DNA of 64,000 nt, from NCBI RefSeq assembly GCF_019649055.1, contig NW_026570223.1, forward strand, positions 2,976,001 through 3,040,000, in the 5' to 3' direction. Positions 1 through 11,901 of the stretch are shown in pieces (position 1 is the stretch's first letter; every line of letters begins with the position of its first letter). The notes beneath the pieces were generated by a model that searched no databases, was not told the origin of the DNA, and saw nothing but the letters and a program-made list of their open reading frames with translations. A program made the position numbers and the translations under genes. Source of the DNA: Paramacrobiotus metropolitanus. Taxonomy: Eukaryota > Tardigrada > Eutardigrada > Parachela > Macrobiotidae.

Positions 1-171
1 TTGGATAACTGCCTCACAATAACTTCAGTGACACGGGCGGAAAGCAAAGCCATCTTCCAGAAACTGCAGAAAATCCACAAAATTCTCTACAAGAAAGGGG
101 AAATAACGCCGATTACTGGCACTGTGAATCATGAAACATCGATGCATCAGAACTTCGACTTCTACTACTGA
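1..171 (+). CDS. C-terminal end of an unknown protein (partial)
   Basis: An open frame enters from the window edge in frame 1 and ends at TGA 169-171, leaving about 56 residues. The residues are charged and non-repetitive (for example RAESKAIFQKLQKIHKILYK), which looks like real protein and not random translation. A CAG near position 29 could be a 3' splice site, so the true exon may start there. I do not recognise the family. It would be the last exon of a plus-strand gene lying mostly outside the window. Confidence 0.4.
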   Translation: MDNCLTITSVTRAESKAIFQKLQKIHKILYKKGEITPITGTVNHETSMHQNFDFYY

Positions 172-530
172 AAATGATTATCAAATTCAACTGGCGCGAG
201 AACCGTAACAGTTTTCTGGATGCGTTGCAGCGTTGCTGTGCAAGACTGCAGATAGACGCTGTGTGCGTGTGAGACTCAAAGGCTTACTCCTCCGGGTGCG
301 GTAGTATTATCAGTCACTGCGGTTTATAGTTTTATACCGTATTTCAAATTTTAAAAACTATGAAGTAAAGGCTGTAAGTGTAAATCGCAAAATCCTTTTT
401 TCCCGTGCCCAGTGCAGAGAGTGCGTCACTGATATTAATTTTAAAGAAGTTCACTCAAGTGCTAAACACTTCGCGCACACGGATTGCTTGCGAACCTCGA
501 TCGTCGGTAGTGTAGTGTAAATCGGAATTC
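172..530. other. Intergenic spacer and probable 5' UTR
   Basis: No open frame of note. The stretch separates the upstream stop at 169-171 from the ATG at 531 and should hold the promoter and leader of the C9orf85-like gene. I see no clear TATA box. Confidence 0.4.
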
Positions 531-1081
531 ATGAGTACTCAGCGTGGCAATGTTTCCCGTACTCGGGCTCAAAAGTATAAGAACGCTACGGTCTACAAGA
601 AGGATCTACACGGTACCACACCACAGACCAAGAGTTTGGAGAACTTGAAGATCGAAGGCCTCTGTCCGCACTGCAAATCTGTGCTTGAGTGGAAAGTGAA
701 GTTCAACAAGTATAAGAAACTGACGGCACCTGCCACATGGTAAGGATTAGTCGTCGAAGGCATACTCGTAATCTCGTACCATTTGTTCAGTCCTTCGAAG
801 CTCGGACCTTCATAACGGAGAACTTCTGTTGCAGTGCAAGATGTCTACAGAAAACCGTGAAAGAAGCGTATCATACATGGTGCAGGCAGTGTTCTGAGGC
901 GACTGGTGCGTGTCCTAAATGTTGTCAGACGTTCTCCGCTGATAAACCGGTGACGGATGCAGTGCCACAAATGGCTGATCCTTCTGCCGTTTCCCCACGC
1001 GCCAAAGCTTCCAGTGCGAGTTCGGATGATTACGCCAGTCCCGACGAAGATAGTGAGGAAGAAGCTGACAGTGATGACTAG
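531..1081 (+). CDS. C9orf85: C9orf85 homolog (small Cys-rich conserved protein), two exons
   Basis: Exons 531-739 and 835-1081 encode 151 residues. The intron 740-834 begins GTAAGG and ends TTGCAG, and splits a codon after its second base. The join creates a Cys that continues the family pattern C-x2-C...VLEWKVK...C-x2-C-LQKTVK-x-A-Y-H...C-x2-C...C-x2-C. The start MSTQRGNVSR matches the conserved N-terminus of this eukaryotic family. The cysteine pairs suggest zinc binding; no function is established that I know of. The C-terminal third is an acidic, Ser-rich tail not expected in the core family. An AATAAA lies 355 bp downstream. Confidence 0.82.
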
Positions 1082-1435
1082 TACTGAATGTCACCAATGG
1101 AGATCTGTTTTGAAGACGGTTCCTGTAAGTACTGTGACTATTATCATAATGCAGCACTAGCGATGTTAAGTGTTACCCGGCTGGCAGCTGGATATTAATA
1201 TGGAGCTCGAATGTCAAATTTGGGGAAACATTTTAAATGCAAGATCGACAGCTCGTTATCATGGGTATTGAGTTTTTTCTTGAAAATCTTTACAGTATGC
1301 TTAAAACGCGCATGAGTTTCTGTTTACTTTTGCGCAAATTACGCTGGTGATGATGTATAATGCCGCACTGCACGCAAATCTCAAAAATACAAGTTACTTT
1401 TTGTTTTGCGACGGAAACATTTTTTTACCTTGCTG

Positions 1436-1441
1436 AATAAA
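1436..1441 (+). terminator. Polyadenylation signal AATAAA
   Basis: Canonical AATAAA downstream of the C9orf85-like stop codon at 1,079-1,081; the likely 3' end of that transcript. Confidence 0.5.
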
Positions 1442-4211
1442 AGCTCGCCACTTGTCTGCGATTTCTTCGTAAATTAAGTACTCCGTAACCAATCGTTTGC
1501 CGTTTTAAAATCTGAGTCATAAATGAAACAGTTGAGAAAGGTTGCGTTCATGCAGTGCTATGCTGGCATCTCTTATTCTCTTGTATCACGAACGTGCCCG
1601 GATGACGATACGTACATACGTTTTCTTATTGTTAGTTCCAGTATTCTCCATTCTTGTTTAAGTTCTTCGCTTGTCGCTCATACTAAGTGTTTTTGCAGTA
1701 GCTTTAATATGCTGCGAAATGGATTCGAAAGCACTTCCGGAAAAGACAGATGATTTCTCATCACCGTTAGAACTCCGTGAATCAATTAAAACTGTGATAA
1801 TCATGTTTACGAATTACGATTGAAATTGAACCGAGAGTTTTGTGGTTTGGTTTTTCTACGGTTCAAGAAATCTGGGACAGATCATGTGTATGCACTGTGG
1901 GATTTGCAGTTTAGTTGTAACTGGATTGACTGTGGTAGTGACGTAGTCTCGTGAAGGTGTTATCTGGTGTTTGCGCAGTTTTATTTCTTACATGAATTTT
2001 ACTTCTTTGAAACATGTATTATCCGCTTATTGTTACAGCCAGCCGTGAGCAGCTTATTGTTAGTTATTCTGACTAGTAAAGTGAACTCTCTGCTGTTTTA
2101 ATTTTTAATTGTACTCATGACAGTACGTACTTGTCTGCCATTTATCTCGAACAAAGTAAGACACGGCATAAGCCATAAGGTTGCGCACTCACGCCATCGA
2201 CACCTGGATGGCATTTCAAATTTACATTTTCGCATCCAATATGTCGGTTATTCCAGGCGTCTCGATTTTTTATGGTCTACAGACCAGTGCGTTTATGTTC
2301 TCACAGTACACAGCCGTTGGAGTTTTTGATAACGTTTATTATTGATGATCACGGAATTAAGTACTTCGAAGCGCTTATTTTTTATGTTAACACTATGAAC
2401 ATTAATTCGGTAAACATACCGGTAGCAGAAGCTACAATACTTCGTAGTTTATTTACTCTGTACTTGTATGTAGCTACAAATAATTCGAATTACGCAGCAC
2501 GTTACAGCACCGAAAAAGCCTGTATTATTTAAAATCTGTTCTATTAACTAACCAAGACGATCCAGATCTTAAATAGACACGATACGTCTTATGAACTAGA
2601 GTCATCATTAGAACATCTTAGTATCGATCAAGGGATCGAGGCCTAGAGTAGAGATGGCAACCGGAAATACCTACTCTCGGGTAAATAAAATGTCATCTGC
2701 CACGTAATGCATAAAGCAGATGTTTTGATCGCGGACAAACATCACCAGTCAGCATCCTTCTGGTTATCTTCCATTGTTTTATTCCGTACTCGTACAGTGT
2801 GCGTAATGCGCTGCAGGGGCTGATGCCATTAATTCCGATCCAGACGTAAATTCGAATACACTGCACGATAATGCCGGGCTTTATTAATTTGTTTGTTAGT
2901 TCAATTAGAAACCAAGTAAGTACTTAAAAACTGCATGTTTTTCTTATCCAGTTTTTCTTACTGTTCCTTATTTTTAAAGTTATTTGAACTGTAAAGTCCA
3001 ACACCGACGTGGAATAGCATAACAAATAAATGTAGCATAGCAGAATAGGCCGAAAGTGCTACTGACACATCATTTTTTGCAATGGAAGATCACTGCGCTT
3101 ACTGTTACGTTTCAAAGTAGAGTGCGCTGCATGGTTTTAATTTTGATAGTAAGCCGCTGAAAGGAGTCAAATCCATGTGATAACCCAGCCTTTATTAATT
3201 AATTTGTTTTGTGCATGGGTGTAATGCGCGCCTGTTAGTAATTATAGATATCAGCGCACCCAAGGCAAGAATGAATGATTACTGTTGTGGAGAAAATGAT
3301 TTGATGGTAAACGTGACCGTCCTGAATCCTGATATATACTGTGTAGTCGTCGAAGCCGGTACTTCTTCTTGTAGGTAGTTCTAAACTCGTATAACATTGG
3401 AGTCTTGTGTGCGCCAGGCGCCGTGCATGACAATTGGACAGTGCAGCACTATATTAAACGCCGATTGCAAGTATTAAAGTACTACACAGGGACTCCAAAT
3501 TGGGCGAATAGAAAGCCAAATAAAATTGATTCCTGTGGGATGCGATTCTCGCGGTCGCTTCCGTCAGATAATTATAAGGTACCACCATGCACAGCTGAAA
3601 GTACATCTTGTACTTATTTGTTAATAATTACGATCCCAAGTAATGCAACTGACCTATCGCACTACATGAAACATCTATTGTATACCTGCAATCCATTCCA
3701 TGATTTCCATCTATGTATCTCTAAAAATATTACTTTAATATTTTCTAGGAATGTTTGACTAATTCCATAGACATCGGATTGCGTATCGCTTTTGTACCGT
3801 TCTAGGCGAATGCGGTAGATTGGAAGGTATTTCGTCGCACTTGCAAGTTAGCTTTGCTGACATATAAACAATACCATACTTAATGCGTGCCTTATAAATG
3901 TATTTGTAATCGTGAATGTAATACTTAGTAAAATGCCTTTCAGAACCAGTTTTCTAATCCTGTACGTGTATCCACCTCGCGTGCCACCTTGAGACTGTTT
4001 TTCGCAAGGTTACTCCGTAAGAACCAGTATAGTTCTAAAGAGAATAGTCTCTATATCTTAAATATTCTCGTGTAGTACCAGTAACAGTATTTTGTGCCAA
4101 GTGTTGCTAGTTTTCTGTTATGATTAATTGCTAGCAAGAACTGTTTGCTGTAGATCTACGTACATAATTCTATAATAACTGATAACGTATGCACTAAAAT
4201 TCCCTCTTCAG
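1442..4211. other. Long non-coding spacer
   Basis: AT-rich sequence with only short, unconvincing open frames (longest 117 codons at 3,405-3,758, low-complexity and without a recognisable motif). It may hold the promoter or 5' UTR exons of the GPCR gene: a CTTCAG directly before 4,212 could be a splice acceptor. I found no RNA gene or transposon here. Confidence 0.4.
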
Positions 4212-7200
4212 ATGTTAATAATGACTTTAATTGTCAAAACCGTTGTTATATATATTTCTGCCGTTAATGCTAAAACGTTCCAAAGTGCACCGGCCATACC
4301 GACCATGGAATACGTTGGTGGCTTATTTCCGGCCAATGAATCCACCATCGTTGATCCGGGCCAAACGCGATTTACGGGCGGCCATGGATTCTCCTTGGAA
4401 TACCGGATAATGGCCACCGTGCTCCACACTTTTATTTTCGTTTTGGGTCTATGCGGCAACGTTGCGACAATTATTGTGTCATTACGCACGAAGAGTCTAC
4501 AATCACCCCCATACCGCTATTTTGTAAGTTAACTACAGAATTACGTATTTCGGTTTCGCTAATAGCCTAATACAGAAGTACAGGGACAACTATACCGCTT
4601 CACTGCGATACAACTGACTGAAGCCGAAAACATTTTTGCAAAGTGAATGTTAACTTTTAAAATAATATCGACTCTTATGCGCACAACGCAATTTCATCCA
4701 GGATGACGTATTCAGTATATGAGAATATGTATGCAGTATGAGCTTAATTTGATCTCGTCTTTTTTTTTAGTACAATATAATTTAATTTCAACCGTATTGC
4801 GTATTATACAAGTAACAATAACAAGAATCCACGACACTCGTCTTATAGCCACATTGAATTATTTAAGGTTGGGGCATAAAATGTGTGCAAGTTACAAGAA
4901 ATCATTAATTCTGCTGTTTCCTGAACCCTATTAAATATGCACCTTTTATATACCGTACCTTAATTCACACATTCTCTTCGCGTACAATAATTCTAACACT
5001 GGTGATTCGGTTGAACAGACAAGACCGTTTTCACGTTGCGAAATTTATGTTATCTATTGTTTGACATGTTCCTAACTGCGGTGGGTGTTCGGTAATTTCA
5101 GTGAATGATGTTTCGACAGGTATCGCTGGCATTTGCCGATCTGCTCGTCTTGATATCTGCAGTCCCGGAAGCCATCGTTTTCCACAATTTCGGCAGGCAC
5201 TGGATGGCGGGGCAGTTGGCATGTTCTCTGCTTGTTTACACAAATTTTCTCGGGATCAACGCCGGCAGTATCAGGTCAATTACAGGCAATTTTCATATCG
5301 GATTTTGCAGAGGGGAAGAGACACAGGCTTCATGCCCCGAAATGTTACCGAGAATTATTTGGGACCATTTTGGGTGTTATTAGTAAATGTCAGTTATACG
5401 CTCCCATGCACACACGTCAAACACAGTAGCCGAAAATAATTCAGGCATGGAATTACTGTATGTGATATCAATAGAAGTATCATTACTGTATTATTGATAA
5501 TTCGCGTGTACATCGATGCTCGTTCGAAAATTCCGGTGGCCCAGTTTTTACCTAACGCTATGGGAGTTTGCGAAACATATTTTACTTTTTTCCTTTTCAG
5601 TTTTCAAGTGTAATTCTGTTAAAACGCCGTACACAGTAAAAGAAAGGAAATTTGGTAAAACGAATACGGAATAACGTTACATAGTACTGTACTGTGGATT
5701 GCATAATACTGTTAATATTGTTGTAATAATATGCAAAAGTGGGTTTAACACAGATAAAAAATAGTGGTTGAGGCCGTTGAGCCGTTGAGGTGTTCAAACA
5801 TTTAAAAACTGACAACTGAAAATAAAATTAGTATTATGACTTCCGTGAATTAGCATTTCATACAGTTTAAACAAGTGTCTAACCGGCTCGAATGGATGGC
5901 AGATGATATTATTTTGTTAATTTATTCCTCACGCATTATATTCTTTTGTTAATTCCTTCAATGTGCACTTATCATCTGGTGCATCTACAGAAGTATGGAA
6001 ACATGATTAATAGTGCTATGAGATTTTGCTACTACATTGCGTATGTCTCATGACCGTCAATAACCCGTCGTAGTCTGCGTGAAAACAGTCCCAACGACCG
6101 GATATTATATATGGCTAACGGTGCATGATTACGAAACGCCGACATAGTCCCTGATTAGATGACAGCCCGGGATCGTTTTACAGTTATCCGTGATTAAATT
6201 AGGATGGGGCTAATAACAGGATGGCATTCCCATGTCAAATCCGCGCGCGGTGCTCCCTTTTCCAGCTTCCCTTACGGCCACTGTACTCTAATTGTCAGGA
6301 TTAATTGCGTTGCTGTCTGTGTGTATATACGCCGCACGATAAAGTGCAGTGTTTTTATATTACTCTGGTTGTTGCAGCATTTTCGCTTTTACAATGGAGA
6401 CATATATTGCGGTGTGCCGACCGCTGATTGCCAGCCGGTTCTGTACGCTGGAAGCCACAAAGAAAATCATCCTCGTCCTGTGGATTACTGCTGTCTTTTA
6501 CTGTGCACCATGGCTGGCGCTGACAGAAGTGAAGCCGCATCCATTCCAGGCTGACCAAAAGATCTGCGATTTCCGCTTATCCAAAGAACAATATGTCTAC
6601 TATTTTACCATTGACCTGATTTTGTTCTATGTGCTGCCATTGCTGACTTCCTTAATTATTTACTGCAAAATCATCCATGTTCTGCATCAGAGTGCCGAGC
6701 AGCGGAGACTTTCCGGATTAGGGCAACAGCCACGCGGTGCCGAAGGAGATATTACAGATAATGCGGAAGCCGAAGATAATGCCGGCAATGACCTTTCTGA
6801 AACCACGCCGGTTACCCTTAACGGACATGACGATTCGTACAATTTCCAGCGGCTGGAGCAACCGCGCGTTCGGGCTCGTGCACATGTACGTAATTATTAT
6901 CAATCAAATCTGCAATAAAAACTTTGAACGGTCATAACAGCGCAAACTATTTTTTTATATGTTTCAGATACTATGGATGCTTATAGTCATTGTGGTCCTG
7001 TTTGCTGTTTCATGGCTTCCGTATCGCGGACTACTTATTTACAACACGTTTCTAGAAGAGCCATGGTTAAATCTGTGGTATCTGCTGTTTGCCAAGACGC
7101 TGATCTACCTGAATTCGGCAATGAATCCATTCCTTTACAGTGCAATGAGCCGGCGATTTCGGCGTGCAATGGCGAATACTTTATGCTGCCGATCACTCAA

Positions 7201-7246
7201 CTGTAAGTTACACGAGCGTCCACTAAAACAGTCATTTCTCCTATAA
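4212..7246 (+). CDS. Thyrotropin-releasing-hormone-receptor-like GPCR, four coding exons
   Basis: Coding exons 4,212-4,523, 5,120-5,274, 6,378-6,885 and 6,968-7,246 join in phase to 417 residues. Every intron has GT..AG borders (GTAAGT, GTCAAT, GTACGT donors). Seven helices can be followed: TM1 in exon 1 (LGLCGNVATIIV), TM2-TM3 in exon 2 (VSLAFADLLVLISAVP, then NFLGINAGS), TM3 end to TM5 in exon 3, TM6-TM7 in exon 4 (VSWLPYR, YLNSAMNPFLY). The phrases LGINA, SLAFADL and YLNSAMNP fit the TRH-receptor branch of rhodopsin-like receptors, so a neuropeptide ligand and plasma-membrane location are likely. The Cys pair before TM3 and in loop 2 is present. The E/DRY motif reads METYIAVC: the key Arg is Thr. 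The first ATG gives a signal-like N-terminus; the ATG at 4,305 has the better context (ACCATGG) and is the alternative start. Confidence 0.85.
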
Positions 7247-9927
7247 AACCCTTCAACTCCCGTAAAAACACTCGAACATATGAAAAACTGAAAAAGTTAA
7301 AAAGGTAAAACTAAGATATCTCGATGCCTAACACCATTAACAAAAAACATCGCATTCTTGCAGATAACGATGCACTGGAAGACATTCCCCTGGAAAACAC
7401 CCGGGTTGAACCTATTGTTCTCAAAGAATACGCCCACAAAACCCAAATTTCCTCGGAAGCTGACGGCAAAATGGAGTCGGTAGTGTCCTACTCGTAGGCG
7501 ATGCGTCAGCCGACACGTACTCACAAACATCCCACTATTATCCACAAGAGGAATTAGCTTTCATTTCAAACGATAACAATCCTCAATTGATCATGATTAG
7601 ACATCCATTTCCGATGAGAAAGATTGCGCTCTCTCATTATCCACTCGCGAAAATCCCTTCCGCTGTGATCTTGAAGGTCATGGAGGTCGACGGCAGACAC
7701 GGTGAAAACAGAACGCACATTTCGCGGTGTGGCGAAAAGGAGGGCGATGCGCGGGATTCTGAGTTATACGTCTTACGAAGCATAATCCGCGTGGAGACAA
7801 AATTAGCCCAGGCGATTCCCAGTGCCGGTACGACACTATTCCCCGGTGGCCCATGGAGATCGCTGCTCTGCACAGCATCCGAAATCTACAAAATATTCCG
7901 TGCTCAACTTAAAAATATTGATGTTTTATTGAACACATTACTGCACTTACTAGAGTAGTATTCCACTAAATTTATTAATGCTCTAATGCATGCGAAACGA
8001 TTCGCCGAATGCTATAATTTCTTACCACGCTGTGCGCAGGTCCTCCCTCGTGTAATACAATATGTATTTGAAATATTGATTAACCTATAGTTTCGTATAC
8101 TGCACGCTGCACCTTTTTATGCATGAAAAAAGCAGCTAATCGCATTATGAACTGCATGCAACTGATGGGGTCAGATGTTGAATTCACAATATGGTGAAGT
8201 CTGGCTGCAGCATGGTGTATACGATATATGTTATTTCTTGTTGAACTGATCTCATTCATAAAAGTACAAACTAAAAAAACCATAGCTAATATGATTCGCC
8301 ATTTTAAGTACGAAGGATTGTTGTAATGTACTCCAATATGATGATCAGTTTGCTCCTATTATCAATTTTACTCGACACATGTATAACAATCAAAACCTTA
8401 ATACCATATTCCAAGTCAAGCGAATGAATGCATTACTGTGAGAAAAACATACCATTTGCTCCGAGGACACACAAAACAATGAATTCACCGCACACTCTAC
8501 ACCGCACTGACCGCAGACGACATTTACAAGGCACCCAATCAGCCGTCACAAATTCGCGCAGTTTTCGTAGCAGACAAATATGTGAATCTCTATATTAGGT
8601 GTAATTAATTTTATGCTTTGAAAATATTTTATCTCAAAAAAAGTTTTAATTTAAAGCATCACATAGCGGATGAAGATAACACGGACGTACTTACCTGGTT
8701 TGCGCAAACTATGCTGACTCCATAGGTATTTTGCAGACCAATCAGTAGCGTTCCAATGCTCTGTAGTCTGTACTAACGCTCTAGCCCGCTGCGGGATCTC
8801 AGATCTGGACGTCCTCTGTGTCAATATAACGAAATGTGTTGGTGATACGAGTAGGCTGTGAATTCGGATTGTCAAGAACGCCTCCAGCTTATCCTGGAAA
8901 GAAAATACATAACCGAAAGCTGTTTAAAGTGCTTTTACGAGAAAACGCTAAAAAAGGCATACAAAACTGTTGCGTGTCTCGACAAAAACATGATCCAGGG
9001 AAATCGCAGAATAACTTGCGTCAATTCCAGCATGTTTTGCGTAATAATTGGATAACGGCTTCAAATGCCTGCTGGGAAAGCCATTCTCGGTAAATACAAC
9101 TGTATATACAGCAGTCTGGAAAGCAGAGTACTGCAAGTAACAAAAACTTTTTAAAATTCGATAAACAAAACCGAAAAATCTGACAGAAATACAGTTTTAA
9201 TTTTTTAATTAATCAAGTAACCTTTAAACAGGTAAAAGTCGCAAAGCAATGCAATGTAGCACAACCAAAAAATACAAAATATTGACAAAAATATTCAATG
9301 TCTAAAGCAAATGGAAATCAAACAAATTATCTCTTTTGTTGGTTTTATTTTAAAAATAATGCTACAGAATTAACAAAAAATAACAATATTATAGCGAGAC
9401 TTAATAAGTTGAAAAAAACAAAATTTCGTACAATGACATTTTCAGGAGTAATTATTTGGTGTGATAAAAAAGGAATGCTCTGTTAGCAGCTTATCATCTG
9501 TATGCTACGTAATTTATCGTAAAACCAAAAATTTCGTTTCGTAAAACCAAAAATTCGTTTCGTAAAACCATCAATTTATTCAATTGACGTACTAATTACT
9601 AACCCCCTTCCAATCCCCCCGAAACTTTGGCCAACTGGAGCACCAAGAATAACTGCAAACGTAACTGATTGTGAGTTTTTCCAGCTCCGGCCGGTCCACA
9701 CTTCTAGGATGTGTTCATGCGGTAAGCCACCGCGAAGCAAATGGTCAAGCTTCGGCCTTCCGCTGGTGAAACGGTTCTGCGCTGCTTCCAGCTGCGACGA
9801 TATTGCTTTGAGAATCGTCACATCAATGTCACGGACCGTGTAAGCGAATCATTACCCTGAAAATGTTTTGGTATTTGTTTCCTGACACTGATAACACGAC
9901 TGTAGTTTTCCTGTAGAGGCTGCTACT
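6905..9927. repeat. Segmental duplication, left copy (GPCR end plus XRCC3 remnants)
   Basis: From the last GPCR intron to about 9,927 this stretch aligns in the same orientation to 58,510-62,983. Very similar blocks include 7,587-7,900 with 60,479-60,790. The alignment ends after the shared CTGTAGAGGCT / CTGCAGTGGCT. Net of a 1.3-kb retroelement in the right copy, both are about 3 kb long. The left copy keeps a working GPCR 3' exon but a ruined XRCC3. Confidence 0.85.
7637..9821 (-). pseudogene. XRCC3: XRCC3 pseudogene (exons 3-6 only, damaged)
   Basis: Reading on the minus strand, exon 6 (7,867-7,637) is still open and nearly identical to the intact gene at 60,529-60,759. Exon 4 (about 9,090-8,945) is fairly well kept. 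Exon 5 (near 8,880-8,690) has insertions and lacks about 30 bp that encode the Walker B strand VRLIVIDS. Exon 3 (9,821-9,580) has a one-base change that shifts the frame inside the Walker A motif. Exons 1 and 2 are absent because the duplication ends at 9,927. It cannot make a RAD51-type ATPase. Confidence 0.8.
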
Positions 9928-10626
9928 CTGTTAAAAGGCTACTCTTGAATACAAAGGGCAACTGTTGTAACAAGTCACAATAATCTCTGACAAATGGCAA
10001 ACTCAAAAAGTTCCAACAGCTGCACCTAATTGCGTCTGAGTCAACAAAGCCATGAATCATGCATTTTCGTTTGGCAGCTGATGGACAATATAATTATGTT
10101 GAGGTGTGCCCCAAAATCAAAAATGGATGTTTTAATATTGTGCATGTGTGCTGTATTGGAATTATTGCATGTCGAATTTTCTTCAAACAATATGTAGGTG
10201 TCTGCTCTTGATTAGATATTAACTTCATAGCAATAATTATTGTAATGCCTGTTGTGATTATAATTGTAATTAAATAATAATAATAATTGCAGTTAATAAT
10301 TTATTATTGTTATTGTAATTTTAATACAAAAGTGGTTGTGACTTGTGAGTTTTGTTACTAGCCTCTACGCCACTGTACGGCGGTCAAGGGCGGTGTACGC
10401 GTAAACTACGGCAGTAGAATGCTAACCGCACAGTGTGACGGATTGAACCCATAATTTGCGCGGGGATTCGTTTGCTGTACTAGTACTGGCAAGTTTCGCC
10501 ATCCGGCAGTCAATTTGTTCGGATTGTTTCAGGATACACCTTCATTTCAGGATACACCTTGAAGCGATCAAAATTATGATAAAACGTTGTTCAAAGCTTG
10601 AGGCGTCACGCTGAGCGAATTCTAGA
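9928..10626. other. AT-rich spacer upstream of the broken ATP synthase gene
   Basis: No gene seen. Contains an A/T microsatellite-like patch (10,258-10,330, ATAATAATA runs) and a weakly tRNA-like stretch near 10,400-10,460 that does not fold into a full tRNA. The end before 10,627 would be the ATP synthase alpha 5' region. Confidence 0.4.
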
Positions 10627-10674
10627 ATGGCAGTGATTTGTGAACGTATTGTCGATATTTTTGTTAGGCGGTTA

Positions 10675-11686
10675 TGTGAGCATGCCACAGCGCCTCTGGT
10701 CTCGATCATTGCCTCTGGTACGGAGAGCCTTGACTTGGTGCATCAGTTGTGGCAAACAGCTACGGGTACCGAGCTACCACCGGAAAATCTTCGGCGTGTA
10801 CAAAAAGTGTGGGATGTAGCTCTGGTACAAAAAACTTGTAGAATCATTAGAGAAGCGTTGTCTAGTGATGTCACTCACTGTGCGCGTTTGCTTGCTGTTG
10901 CAGAGTCGGAATCTGGCAAATGGCTGAACGCTCTGCCTGTACCTTCCCTCGGAACCCTGATGTCGGACGAGAGCTTTCGCGTAGCAGTCGGTCTCCGAAT
11001 CGGCGCAGCTATATGCCGTCCCCATCTTTGCACGGACTGCCGTCTGCCCGTGGACGAATACGGCCACCACGGCTTATCCTGCAAAAAGAGCGCTGGGCGT
11101 TTTCTTCGCCACACCGCCTTGAACGAACTGATTCGTAGAAGTCTGGTCACCGCTAAAACGCCGGCTGTACTGGAGCCGCTTGGAACTAATGACGAAGATG
11201 ATCGCCGTCCGGACGGTGTGTCGCAGTTGCCTTGGAAGAACGGTTTACGGCTAGCCTGGGACGTGACGTGTGTGGATACCGTCGCATTATCCAACGTTAT
11301 TAGCAGCAGCGTCAAGGCTGGAGAAGCGGCCCGAAAAGCAGAAGACCAGAAGCGGCGGAAATACGAATATTTAGCACCTGAGTACTATTTTGTTGCATTG
11401 GCTTTTGAAACTTTTGGCGTCGCTAGCCCTTCATGTCTTAAGTTTTTGCGAGAATTGGGCAGGCGGTTAAAGGATGCTACGGGAGAACGACGCTCTTACG
11501 AGTTTCTGCTACAGCGTATTAGCATTGAAATACAGCGGTGGAATGCGCTGTCCGTGACTTCTACTGTACCGCGTTCTGACGGTTTTAACGCTGTTTACTT
11601 TGTTTTATGATGTTGATGTTTAAAACTGCTGAACGATAAGCAAACCAATAAATTCATACCCCTTTCGAAAAAAAAATGTGAGCATG
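10675..11686 (+). mobile_element. 5'-truncated poly(A)-tailed retroelement inserted in ATP synthase exon 1
   Basis: A 10-bp direct repeat TGTGAGCATG (10,675-10,684 and 11,677-11,686) brackets 992 bp. That insert ends in AATAAA (11,647-11,652) and a run of nine A (11,668-11,676). This is the structure of a LINE-type insertion. The body is the C-terminal region that follows reverse transcriptase in some animal retroelements: a C-x2-C...H-x4-C knuckle (CTDCRLPVDEYGHHGLSC), then RRPDG and LAWDVTC, which fit a PD-(D/E)xK restriction-like nuclease. The frame is open to the stop at 11,608-11,610 and runs in from host exon 1, so a 327-codon chimeric ORF starts at 10,627. No RT domain remains. Family naming is from memory of similar post-RT regions and is uncertain. 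Confidence 0.78.
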
Positions 11687-11901
11687 TCTCAAAGGTAAGC
11701 AGCAACCGAGCGACTAATATCCAGAAGCGTTTTCGGATCGCTCCCAGTTTATTATAGCAAACTCTGGACGACGTGCGTTAGTTGTCTTTTCGAGTGCGTT
11801 CACGCGCGGCAGTTTTTGATGATAAACAAATGTGATTATATGTAATTGCGTGATATGCTTACTAATACTGATTCCTCTACACCCTCTGGTGTCGTCTGCA
11901 G

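Noticed and set aside
10340-10470. tRNA gene or tRNA-derived SINE
   Set aside because: A GGATTGAACCC patch recalls a B box, but no acceptor stem or full cloverleaf can be drawn.
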